Of a stretch of 64,000 nucleotides of DNA, positions 52,649 to 60,139 are shown one piece after another. The notes under the pieces are model-generated. The model had not been told where the DNA came from. It saw only the letters and a program-made list of their open reading frames with translations, and made no database searches. Origin of the DNA: Anaerofustis butyriciformans (GTDB lineage: Bacteria; Bacillota; Clostridia; Eubacteriales; Anaerofustaceae); assembly GCF_036289385.1 (NCBI RefSeq), contig NZ_JAYFFH010000001.1, forward strand, positions 248,001-312,000, in the 5' to 3' direction. Position 1 is the stretch's first letter. The number at the start of each line of letters is the position of its first letter. Made by a program: the position numbers and the translations under genes.

Positions 52649-53593
52649 ATGTTAAACAAACAAAAGATAGCTATAATCGGTCTTGGCATGGTTGGTTCAA
52701 GTATTGCATTTTCCTTAATGCAGGAAGGAATTTTTTCCGAAATTGTCTTAATTGATAAAGACAGAAAAAAAGCAAAGGGAGAGGCTATGGATTTAAGTCA
52801 TGGGATACCTTTTTGTGAAAGTATTAATATTTATGAAGGGGACTATGATGATATAAAGGATTGTTATGTAGTTATTATAACAGCAGGAGCAAATCAAGAA
52901 AAAGGGGAAACAAGACTTGACTTGATAGATAAGAATTTAAAAATATATAAGTCCATTATTCCAAATATTACAAAGACAAGTTTTGAAGGAATACTTCTTG
53001 TTGTTTCAAATCCCGTTGATATTTTAACTTATGTTACTCTAAAACTATCCGGATACGATAAAAAAAGAGTAATAGGAAGCGGAACGGTTCTCGACAGTGC
53101 AAGATTTCAGTATATGCTGGGAAGACACTTAAATGTTGACAGTAAAAGTATCCATGCATTTATTATAGGAGAACATGGAGACAGTGAACTTGCTGTATGG
53201 GATAGTTCAGATATAGGAGGAATGAAAATAAATAACTTCTGTGAACTTAGAGGACATTTTAATCATGAACAAGCAATGAACGAAATATTTAGCGGTGTAA
53301 AAAACAGTGCATATGAGATAATTGAAAGAAAAGGTGCTACTTATTATGGTATTGCAATGGCCGTGAAAAGAATATGTACTGCTCTTGTAAAAGATGAACA
53401 TTCCATTCTTCCTGTTTCAAGCTATATTGACGGTGAGTATGGTTTAAATGATATATGTATAAGTATTCCAAGTATAGTTTGTATGAAAGGGATTGATAAA
53501 GTTTTGGAAATTCCTCTAAGCAAAAGGGAAGATGAAAATTTATTTAATTCTGCATCTAAACTTAAAGATGTTTTAGAAAGTCTTAAATTGTAA
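52649..53593 (+). CDS. ldh: L-lactate dehydrogenase
   Basis: The protein has 314 residues from the ATG at 52649, after AAAGGAGGT. This NAD enzyme reduces pyruvate to lactate and recycles NADH in fermentation. It has IIGLGMVGSSIAFSL, the acidic NAD site LIDKD, the loop GANQEKGETRLDLI (Gln where malate dehydrogenase has Arg), VSNPVDILTYVT, GSGTVLDSARF and catalytic GEHGDSE. Allosteric control by fructose 1,6-bisphosphate is usual in this group. Confidence 0.95.
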   Translation: MLNKQKIAIIGLGMVGSSIAFSLMQEGIFSEIVLIDKDRKKAKGEAMDLSHGIPFCESINIYEGDYDDIKDCYVVIITAGANQEKGETRLDLIDKNLKIYKSIIPNITKTSFEGILLVVSNPVDILTYVTLKLSGYDKKRVIGSGTVLDSARFQYMLGRHLNVDSKSIHAFIIGEHGDSELAVWDSSDIGGMKINNFCELRGHFNHEQAMNEIFSGVKNSAYEIIERKGATYYGIAMAVKRICTALVKDEHSILPVSSYIDGEYGLNDICISIPSIVCMKGIDKVLEIPLSKREDENLFNSASKLKDVLESLKL

Positions 53594-53607
53594 GAAATCT
53601 TTTGTAA

Positions 53608-53637
53608 AAAAATAAAGGGGATAACCCTTTATTTTTT
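53608..53637. terminator. Bidirectional terminator between ldh and glutaredoxin gene
   Basis: AATAAAGGG pairs with CCCTTTATT around GATAA; A/T runs on both sides serve both convergent genes. Confidence 0.78.
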
Positions 53638-53892
53638 ATAGTGTTCAATTGCTTCATCTACATCAAAAGTCATTTTTCCGTCATCAAAAACGAAGAAAGG
53701 AACTCCTATTGTACTTCTTTGTCTTACCTTTGCAAATTCGTTAAGATTATCTCTTAGTTTTAAAAATTCTTTCATTGAAGTTGTATCTTCAGTTATTTCA
53801 ATAAGTTCATAATTAATGTTTTTTTCTTTTAAAAGTTTTTTTGCATTTATACAATCTATACAACTGTTCATACCATACATTTTAAAACTCAT
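53629..53892 (-). CDS. Glutaredoxin-like protein
   Basis: The protein has 87 residues: the thioredoxin-fold redox motif GMNSCIDCINAKKLL (Cys-Ile-Asp-Cys) near the N-terminus, the cis-proline region STIGVPFFVFDDGKMTF, and a C-terminal helix. It is probably a thiol-disulfide exchange protein in the cytoplasm. Its GAAGG lies before the ATG. There is no clear operon partner: the next minus-strand gene upstream is 52 bases away. Confidence 0.85.
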   Translation of the reverse strand: MSFKMYGMNSCIDCINAKKLLKEKNINYELIEITEDTTSMKEFLKLRDNLNEFAKVRQRSTIGVPFFVFDDGKMTFDVDEAIEHYKK

Positions 53893-53943
53893 ATTTAATA
53901 CCTTCTTTCTGTTTTATATTATGTCATAAATTAAAATGTGATA

Positions 53944-54966
53944 TTATTTAAAAACAAAATGTTTTTGTCCGTTATAACTTACTACATATAAACACATATC
54001 AACTATAATTTTTGCAAAATATACGTTTATTCCAAGATACATATTTACGCCCTTTGTAAGTATTCCGCTAAGTCCTGCAACAATAAATACCAAAACATAG
54101 TATTTAAACATTGTTTTGCCAACGTGACCGTCATTTTTAAAAACGAACTTTCTGTTTAAAGTATAATTAAACAGGGAAGAAATAAGCCTTGCAATGTATG
54201 TTGCGGTTATTGTGGGTATACCGATAAAAGTAAATAGGCAAAAACTTAAATAATCCAAAATCCCCGAAGATGTAGAAGATAGAATATATTTTATAATTCT
54301 TTTATATACCCTGAAAGAATCCCTTAAAGTATCGTAGTGAGAAGATTCGTTGTCGTTTATGTATACAACGCTTATTGGCTCTTGAATAACCTCAATATGT
54401 CTATTCTTAAGCTCAAGCAAGATATTCATTTCAAATTCATATCTTTCGCCTTCAATGTCTATTATTTTTTTAAGCATTTCAACACTAAATCCTCTAAGAC
54501 CTGTTTGTGTGTCTACTATTTCATCTCCGTTATTTAAAAATTTGAAAATCTTTCTTGTTACTGTATTTCCAAATAAACTTCTAAGAGGTGTTGTTTTGTC
54601 GAAATGTCTAACGCCCAAAATAAGTTTGTCGGGATTTTCATCGAGTATTTTTTCGATATTCAAAATATCTTTTGGTAAATGCTGTCCGTCTGCATCTGCG
54701 GTAACAGCGCTTAAATTATGTTTAATACAATATTCAAATCCCGTTTTTAAGGCTCTTCCTTTACCTTTATTTTCTTCGTGAACAAGAACTGTACATCCCA
54801 AATCCTCGACTTGTTTAAAAATATCCTCAAATTCTTTTCCGCTTCCGTCATTTATAATGAGAATTTTCTCATCATGTTCAATTAATTCTTTTACAACTCC
54901 GATAAGTTTTTTATCGGGTTTGTAGGCAGGAATAAGAATAACAGGATTTATGTTTTTGTACTTCAT
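53944..54966 (-). CDS. GT2 glycosyltransferase fused to GtrA domain
   Basis: The protein has 340 residues. Residues 1-220 are a family 2 glycosyltransferase (VILIPAYKPDKKLIGVV, IINDGSG, TADADGQHLPKDI with the D-x-D-type metal site, DTQTGLRGFSVEML); residues about 230-340 form a GtrA-type four-helix membrane domain (LDYLSFCLFTFIGIPTI, LNRKFVFKN). The fusion resembles polyprenyl-phosphate sugar transferases plus the flippase-like GtrA, used for lipid or wall glycosylation. The donor sugar is unknown. Confidence 0.88.
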   Translation of the reverse strand: MKYKNINPVILIPAYKPDKKLIGVVKELIEHDEKILIINDGSGKEFEDIFKQVEDLGCTVLVHEENKGKGRALKTGFEYCIKHNLSAVTADADGQHLPKDILNIEKILDENPDKLILGVRHFDKTTPLRSLFGNTVTRKIFKFLNNGDEIVDTQTGLRGFSVEMLKKIIDIEGERYEFEMNILLELKNRHIEVIQEPISVVYINDNESSHYDTLRDSFRVYKRIIKYILSSTSSGILDYLSFCLFTFIGIPTITATYIARLISSLFNYTLNRKFVFKNDGHVGKTMFKYYVLVFIVAGLSGILTKGVNMYLGINVYFAKIIVDMCLYVVSYNGQKHFVFK

Positions 54967-55101
54967 AAATTCCCTACCTTTTAATATATGTCTTTTTTAT
55001 ATTTTACCAAAAAAACATAAAAAAATAAATGATAAAAAAAATTATAATTATTCTAAAAATTTTGATATAATATTTTAGTATTTAAAAAAGGGAGGTTTAT
55101 A

Positions 55102-55959
55102 ATGAACAATCAAAAAAACGGGGCAATATATATCGTTATGGCTGCTTTTTTATGGAGTTTAAACGGTGTACTTATAAAATACATTCCATGGGATGCAATG
55201 GCAATAAGCGGGGTTAGAGCATTTTTATCTACAATTACTTTAATTTTAATTAAAGGAAGCATGAATTTTAAAATAAATAAACACGTTATATGCGCCAGTA
55301 TATCATATATTACAATGGGCATTTTATTTGTGTATGCAACAAAACTCACCACTGCCGCAAATGCAATAATACTTCAGTACACGGCTCCTATATTCGTTAT
55401 AATTTTATCAATTATTTTCTTCAAAAGTTTCCCTACAAAAAAACAGGTGTTTACCGTTATACTTGCATTTATAGGTGTAATAATATTCTTTATGGAAAAA
55501 GTAGGTTCAGGAGCAATGCTTGGAAACATTCTTGCAATTCTTGCAGGGATCGGGTATTCAGGAGTATTTATTTTTAATTCATACGAAGATTCAAATACTT
55601 TAGATGCGACAATTTTAGGTAATGGTTTAATATTTTTAATTTCAGTACCGACATTACTTCAAAATAATCAGCCGGCTCTTGATATGGCAGGTGTGTTTGG
55701 AATAATTATTCTTGGTATATTCCAAATGGGTGTATCTTATGCTTTATTCTCAAAAGGAATAGAAAGAACGGAAAGCGTAGATGCTTCCTTAATTTCAATG
55801 TTAGAAGCAATATTAAATCCAATTTGGGTTGCTCTTGTAATAGGGGAAATCCCAAGTATAACAACTTTTATAGGTGGTGCACTTGTTTTAATAGCGGTTA
55901 TGTATAATATTTTAAATGGCAAAAATGATAATTCAGGACTTGAAAATCAAGGTCAATGA
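55102..55959 (+). CDS. EamA-family (DMT) transporter
   Basis: The protein has 285 residues with about ten transmembrane helices in two EamA repeats. Hallmarks include a AAFLWSLNGVLIKYIPWD start, RAFLSTITLILIK, TTAANAIILQYTAPIFVII and, in repeat two, SVDASLISMLEAILNPIWVAL. Members export or import amino acids and metabolites; the substrate is unknown. GGGAGG precedes the ATG. The tRNA-Leu promoter begins inside its 3' end. Confidence 0.88.
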   Translation: MNNQKNGAIYIVMAAFLWSLNGVLIKYIPWDAMAISGVRAFLSTITLILIKGSMNFKINKHVICASISYITMGILFVYATKLTTAANAIILQYTAPIFVIILSIIFFKSFPTKKQVFTVILAFIGVIIFFMEKVGSGAMLGNILAILAGIGYSGVFIFNSYEDSNTLDATILGNGLIFLISVPTLLQNNQPALDMAGVFGIIILGIFQMGVSYALFSKGIERTESVDASLISMLEAILNPIWVALVIGEIPSITTFIGGALVLIAVMYNILNGKNDNSGLENQGQ

Positions 55960-55968
55960 TGATATAAT
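55940..55968 (+). promoter_or_regulatory. Promoter of tRNA-Leu
   Basis: TTGAAA at 55940 and TATAAT at 55963-55968 are 17 bases apart, just upstream of the tRNA. Confidence 0.75.
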
Positions 55969-55982
55969 ACATAAGGTATTTT

Positions 55983-56069
55983 GCCGATGTGGTGAAATTG
56001 GCAGACGCAACGGACTCAAAATCCGTCGATAGCAATATCGTGTGGGTTCGAATCCCACCATCGGCACCA
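55983..56069 (+). tRNA. tRNA-Leu (anticodon CAA)
   Basis: The acceptor stem GCCGATG (55983-55989) pairs with CATCGGC (56059-56065), followed by discriminator A and an encoded CCA. The anticodon loop CTCAAAA lies between CGGA and TCCG, giving anticodon CAA for UUG codons. The long variable arm (CGATAGCAATATCG type) and the T arm GGGTTCGAATCCC are as expected for class II tRNA. It may have been the insertion point of the small island downstream. Confidence 0.96.
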
Positions 56070-56078
56070 TTTAATGAT

Positions 56079-56118
56079 AATCCGAACTCGGTTTCAATCG
56101 GGATAGCTTCGGATTTTT
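56079..56118 (+). terminator. Terminator after tRNA-Leu
   Basis: AATCCGA at 56079 pairs with TCGGATT at 56109-56115, followed by T residues. Confidence 0.65.
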
Positions 56119-56126
56119 AGTATATA

Positions 56127-56184
56127 TTGAGTGCTAAAGCAAAATCGGTGGTATCACTTATGATATCGCCAATTTTTTACTCAA
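56127..56184 (+). other. Long imperfect hairpin upstream of the zinc-ribbon gene pair
   Basis: TTGAGT (56127-56132) pairs with ACTCAA (56179-56184); inside, AAAATCGGTGGTATC pairs with GATATCGCCAATTTT with two G-U pairs and one mismatch. It could be a leader RNA structure, a terminator or an element end; no function is known. Confidence 0.5.
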
Positions 56185-56247
56185 AAATAAGGGTAGATTT
56201 TTATAAAAAGTTCCACTATAATACAAGATATAGGCAAGAGGTAAGGT

Positions 56248-56703
56248 ATGAGTAGTATAATTGGTGAAGTATCAATACCTGCTGACGATCAAGGATTTGT
56301 TTTAATGCAATGTCCTCTATGCGGGGAATTTTTTAAAATAAAGCCAGAGGATTATTATGCAGAAGATGTTATTGAAATTTGGTGTCCAAGTTGTGGTTTA
56401 AAAGCGGAAAATTATTTTACCGATGACGTGATAGAGCTTGCTTTAAAAAAGACAAAGAATTACGCAAATGATTTAATATATAACGAGATGAAAAAGTTGG
56501 AGAAGAAATTTAAAAGTTCATTTACATCGTTTAAGGTAGGTAAAAATCCGAAGCATGAAGAAGAATATCCTATTAAGTATGGAATAGAAGCTTTAGAAGT
56601 TGAGGAATATCTTTGTTGCAAGAGGGAAGCAAAAATCAAACCAATTTATAAAATGTGCGGGAGTTATTGCCCGTTTTGTGGGGTAAGGTATGAAGAATAT
56701 TGA
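56248..56703 (+). CDS. Multi-zinc-ribbon protein
   Basis: The protein has 151 residues. Several Cys pairs are present: MQCPLCGEFF, IWCPSCGLK, a LCCKRE pair and YCPFCGVRY, predicting two zinc ribbons split by a helical, lysine-rich centre (about residues 70-110). No known enzyme domain is visible. It overlaps the next gene by 14 bases, so the two are probably one functional unit. The pair lies between tRNA-Leu and a recombinase remnant. A nucleic-acid- or protein-binding sensor is a reasonable guess only. Confidence 0.7.
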   Translation: MSSIIGEVSIPADDQGFVLMQCPLCGEFFKIKPEDYYAEDVIEIWCPSCGLKAENYFTDDVIELALKKTKNYANDLIYNEMKKLEKKFKSSFTSFKVGKNPKHEEEYPIKYGIEALEVEEYLCCKREAKIKPIYKMCGSYCPFCGVRYEEY

Positions 56704-57460
56704 TAAAAAACAGTTGAAAATAATTTCCATGGAATTTAGAACAATTGCTAACCGTTTGATTACATGCAATCATCAAACGGGAATGGCTTTATTGAAAAAA
56801 TTTATGGCTTATATTGACGAAAACGAAATTATATCAGAGTATATAAAACAATATGTTAATACAGACGATTTTCAGCCAGTTGAAAGAGGGACTTGCTTTT
56901 CATCAATGGGCGATACAAAACAAGAGGAAATTTCTTATACATATCAGTATTTGAAATATGCTGTAGAGAATTATCACAACTTTTACCATGATATGGCTTT
57001 TCGTTATGCAAGAGAAGCGAATCATGCTGTAAAAGAATTTTGTAATCGAATAGTACTTCCTTTTGTCAACTATATTGAGGGGTATCTTACGGAAATAGGC
57101 ATTCAGATGGGATATGATGAAGATAAAAAATTTATGATTAATGTAAATGGTGGCGTGGCACAGGTAAATGTAGCAAATGATAACGCAACAGTTCATGCAA
57201 CTCAAAACAATGGTATTGATATTTCTCAATTAGAAAACATTATCTCTGATATTATGAAATACATGCCTACTAATATTACAGAAGAAGAACAGGAACAAAT
57301 AAGTGACAGTGTTGAAGTAATCCGAGCTGAGGTACAAAGTGCAAGTCCTAGAAAAGGGTTCATTAAAACAGCGCTGAAAGGATTACAAGCTATCAATGGG
57401 TCTGCACAATTCGGAGCAGCTATTGCTACATTAGTTCAATTTCTTGGAACAGTTTTATAA
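56690..57460 (+). CDS. Protein with beta-repeat and C-terminal hydrophobic segment; candidate membrane effector
   Basis: The protein has 256 residues. Residues 1-145 are helical. A short N/V-rich beta stretch follows (MINVNGGVAQVNVANDNATV, then HATQNNG), a style seen in some abortive-infection proteins such as AbiTii. An acidic helix comes next (about 175-215), and the end contains GLQAINGSAQFGAAIATLVQ, a small-residue-rich hydrophobic helix able to enter a membrane. Its start codon lies inside the zinc-ribbon gene. A defence role is inference from architecture and island context; I recognise no named family with certainty. Confidence 0.6.
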   Translation: MKNIDKKQLKIISMEFRTIANRLITCNHQTGMALLKKFMAYIDENEIISEYIKQYVNTDDFQPVERGTCFSSMGDTKQEEISYTYQYLKYAVENYHNFYHDMAFRYAREANHAVKEFCNRIVLPFVNYIEGYLTEIGIQMGYDEDKKFMINVNGGVAQVNVANDNATVHATQNNGIDISQLENIISDIMKYMPTNITEEEQEQISDSVEVIRAEVQSASPRKGFIKTALKGLQAINGSAQFGAAIATLVQFLGTVL

Positions 57461-57473
57461 TTAGATTATTGTT

Positions 57474-57510
57474 AAAAGCGGCGGTATTATTAATGATACC
57501 GTCGCTTTTG
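57474..57510 (+). terminator. Terminator of the zinc-ribbon gene pair
   Basis: AAAAGCGGCGGTAT pairs with ATACCGTCGCTTTT with one mismatch. Confidence 0.7.
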
Positions 57511-57644
57511 TCATATGCTCATTTTCTTTTCTGTTTCCTTTGTCTTCTGTCCTGCTACTTTTCCAGAAGTGTGACCAAAAATTCGAGTGACACTTTGTCA
57601 ACAAGTGGGAGCGTAGGACGAGGGACGGAGGTTTTCATATACAT
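57511..57644. other. Non-coding remnant upstream of recombinase fragment
   Basis: The base composition is richer in G and C than the surroundings. It holds an imperfect inverted repeat AAGTGT/ACACTT but no supported gene, and is probably leftover mobile-element DNA. Confidence 0.4.
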
Positions 57645-58085
57645 GAAAAAGTTAGGAGATATAATGAGTATGCAGAACGCGACGATATTATGATTTTAGG
57701 TATTTATATTGATTGGGCTTTATCAGTGAAAACAGATAAACATCCCAAATTTCAGCACATGATTAAGGACAACGCAAAGGGCTTATTTGATGTCGTTCTG
57801 GTATGGGAGTTAGACTGTTTTGCCCAATAATGTTATGACAAGCGTAAGATATATAAATGTTTTGAAGAAGAACGGTGTCAAGGTTATTTTCGCAAACTTG
57901 ATGTAACAAATCGGGAACAGCGGCAAAGTCTGATTGATAGTTTTGTAAATGCGGTATATCTTTATGAGGATAAGATAATCCTTACTTTCAACTATAAGGA
58001 CGGTTCCAAGAATATTACACTGGCAGATGGTGAGGGCGGCGGATTTATCCGTACTCGGTGCACCAGCTTAGATATATTACTGTAA
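57645..58085 (+). pseudogene. Decayed large serine recombinase (internally deleted)
   Basis: Fragments of a transposon/ICE-type large serine recombinase are readable. KVRRYNEYAERDDIMILGIY, then KFQHMIKDNAKGLFDVVLVW and ELDCFAQ, match the catalytic domain, where R residues of VWKLDRFAR are altered. A stop interrupts at 57828, a LKKNGVKV remnant appears in another frame, and the text jumps to the C-terminal end (TNREQRQSLIDSFVNAVYLY, IILTFNYKDGSK). The catalytic start and several hundred central residues are missing. It marks a past integration beside tRNA-Leu and cannot be active. Confidence 0.85.
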
Positions 58086-58112
58086 AGCCTAAATGGTTTT
58101 ACAGTTTTTTTA
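58080..58112 (+). terminator. Terminator after the recombinase remnant
   Basis: CTGTAAAGCC pairs with GGTTTTACAG (one G-U pair) and is followed by seven T. The next about 240 bases, to 58357, are AT-rich and hold no visible gene. Confidence 0.78.
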
Positions 58113-58357
58113 TTTTATAAATATTTATTCAAATATTTCAAAGTGCGGTATTTAATTAAACTTATTTTTAATATTTCAGTAAATTATTTTTTGTTTATAA
58201 ATATTCTTTTCAACTTAAAAATTTTCAATGCAAAATTATTTGAATAATAAAATTTATATAAACATTAAAGTTTGATATTTTAAATAATTTGATAATATGA
58301 TATTATTTTGTAGCTTTATATTTAGGATATAAATAGTTTTAAAGGAGAGCTTAATAT

Positions 58358-59164
58358 ATGAAAGATTGTCATGTACATACTAATCTGTCTCATGATGGAA
58401 TATCTACATTCAAAGAGTACATCGAAACTTCTAAAGAAAAAAATGTTGATGAAATAACTTTCACTGAACATTGGGATGATTATACAGGTTTAGATACAAA
58501 ATTAACAATGTTAGATGTGTCAGAATATAGAAAAGAATATTTAAAATATAAAGATGATTCTATATTAAAAACAAATTTTGGCATTGAAATAGGATTACAG
58601 CCAGATATTGTAGATAAAGTTGAAACAATGGTAAAGCAATATCCTTTTGATTTTGTTATAGGCTCATCTCATATTACTTGTAAAAAAGATATGGCAATGG
58701 ATAAAAGTTTTTTTAGTGGTTTATCCAGAAAAGAAGCTTATTTAAAATATTTTGAAGAAGTTCTTGAAAATATAAAATTATATAATGAATTTGATGTTTA
58801 TGGTCATATTGATTATGTAGTAAGATATGGGGGATATTCTAAAAAGAAAATAGACTATGAAGAATTTAGTGAAGTATTAGACGAAATATTACTATTACTA
58901 ATAAGAAAAGATAAAGGAATAGAAGTTAATACTTCAGGGCTTAGATATAACCTAGGTAACCCTCATCCAAATTTTGATATAATCAGAAGATATAAACATT
59001 TAGGGGGAAAGATAATTACAGTAGGTTCAGATGCTCATAAGGCTGATGATATTGCTAATAATTTTAGTATTGTATTTGATATCCTTGAAGATATCGGCTT
59101 TAAAGAAATTGCATTTTATCATAATAGAAAACCTGATTTCTATAAAATTAGGTCTTTAAGATAA
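58358..59164 (+). CDS. Histidinol-phosphatase of the PHP (HisK/HisJ) family
   Basis: The protein has 268 residues after AAAGGAGAG. The PHP metal sites appear in order: DCHVHTNLSHDG, ITFTEHWDD, GIEIGLQPD, VIGSSHITC, VYGHIDYVVRYG, EVNTSGLR and TVGSDAHKADD. HisK-type enzymes dephosphorylate histidinol phosphate in histidine synthesis; no his genes are near, so a wider phosphatase role is possible. Length and motif order fit the family well. Confidence 0.88.
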   Translation: MKDCHVHTNLSHDGISTFKEYIETSKEKNVDEITFTEHWDDYTGLDTKLTMLDVSEYRKEYLKYKDDSILKTNFGIEIGLQPDIVDKVETMVKQYPFDFVIGSSHITCKKDMAMDKSFFSGLSRKEAYLKYFEEVLENIKLYNEFDVYGHIDYVVRYGGYSKKKIDYEEFSEVLDEILLLLIRKDKGIEVNTSGLRYNLGNPHPNFDIIRRYKHLGGKIITVGSDAHKADDIANNFSIVFDILEDIGFKEIAFYHNRKPDFYKIRSLR

Positions 59165-59301
59165 TAATTATATAAATTGATTTGTCTTTTATTAAAATAT
59201 TTAATTGTATATTTTGGGAGAAATTATAAAAAATAATTTAATATTATACATTTTTACTATATAATAATATTATAATACAAATGCTAAAGGATGTGATTAT
59301 T

Positions 59302-60066
59302 TTGGGGTTATTATCTAAAGAACAGTGTACTATATGTGGTAAAAAATTAAAATGCAAAAAATTAAATAATTATTCTTTTATTTGTAGTAACTGCATTTCA
59401 TTAACAGGTTTGGATCTTGAAACACTAAAAAATTTTTCTAATGTACAAATTATTGAGAGAATTAATCATGTAAAAATAGCAGAAAAGTTAAATCAAGAAA
59501 AAATTTCAAACTTTGTACCAACAAAAAAGTTTGAAAATTATATATGGTTCGATGATACAAATAAGTGGTTTGCAATACCATCTGGAACAATAAAATATAA
59601 TATAAATAATTCACATATTTTTTCATATGATGAAATAATAAATTATGAAGTCATCGAAGATGGAACAACTGTATCTACAGGAGGTCTTGGAAAAGCAATT
59701 GTTGGAGGAGCATTATTTGGTATCGCTGGAGCAATTGCAGGTGGAACTTCAAAGAAAAATAAGCAAGTTTGTACAAAACTTGATATTAAAATCACTACAA
59801 AAGATTTAGAAAATCCAGTTGCCATTATAAATGTTATTTCTACAGAATTAAAGAAAAGTGGAATATTATATGATGCTGCTTATAAAAGTACTCAACAAAT
59901 TTTATCTAAACTTCAACTTATATTAAATGAATTTGAAGAAAATAATATTTCAGATTCAAATTTATCTATAGCAGATGAAATAAAAAAATATAAAGAGCTA
60001 CTTGATATTAATGCTATTTCACAAGATGAATTTGATAAAATAAAAAGTAAATTATTAAACTTGTAG
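59302..60066 (+). CDS. Zinc-finger (DUF4428-like) protein with SHOCT domain
   Basis: The protein has 254 residues from a TTG seven bases after AGGATGTGA, giving the family-typical start M-G-L-L-S-K; the upstream ATG at 59281 lacks a ribosome-binding site. A four-Cys zinc site (CTICGKKLKC, FICSNC) is at the N-terminus. A central beta domain contains a glycine-rich hydrophobic stretch (VGGALFGIAGAIAGG) that could insert in membrane, and the end is a SHOCT domain (IADEIKKYKELLDINAISQD). The function is unknown; such proteins often relate to oligomerisation or stress. Confidence 0.72.
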   Translation: MGLLSKEQCTICGKKLKCKKLNNYSFICSNCISLTGLDLETLKNFSNVQIIERINHVKIAEKLNQEKISNFVPTKKFENYIWFDDTNKWFAIPSGTIKYNINNSHIFSYDEIINYEVIEDGTTVSTGGLGKAIVGGALFGIAGAIAGGTSKKNKQVCTKLDIKITTKDLENPVAIINVISTELKKSGILYDAAYKSTQQILSKLQLILNEFEENNISDSNLSIADEIKKYKELLDINAISQDEFDKIKSKLLNL

Positions 60067-60109
60067 GATAAGTAATAATAAATTAACATAAATTATTATA
60101 TTAATTTAA

Positions 60110-60139
60110 AAAAAAGGACTGCCAAGCAGTCCTTTTTTA
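60110..60139. terminator. Bidirectional terminator
   Basis: AAAAAAGGACTGC pairs with GCAGTCCTTTTTT around CAA, serving both the SHOCT gene and the convergent ABC transporter gene. Confidence 0.85.

Noticed and set aside
57469..57693. Open frame of 74 codons after the zinc-ribbon pair
   Set aside because: It crosses a terminator hairpin and the recombinase remnant in the wrong frame; no ribosome-binding site.
55983..58357. Direct repeat of the tRNA-Leu 3' end as an att site
   Set aside because: I looked for a second copy of the tRNA end (CATCGGCACC) downstream to 58357 and saw none.
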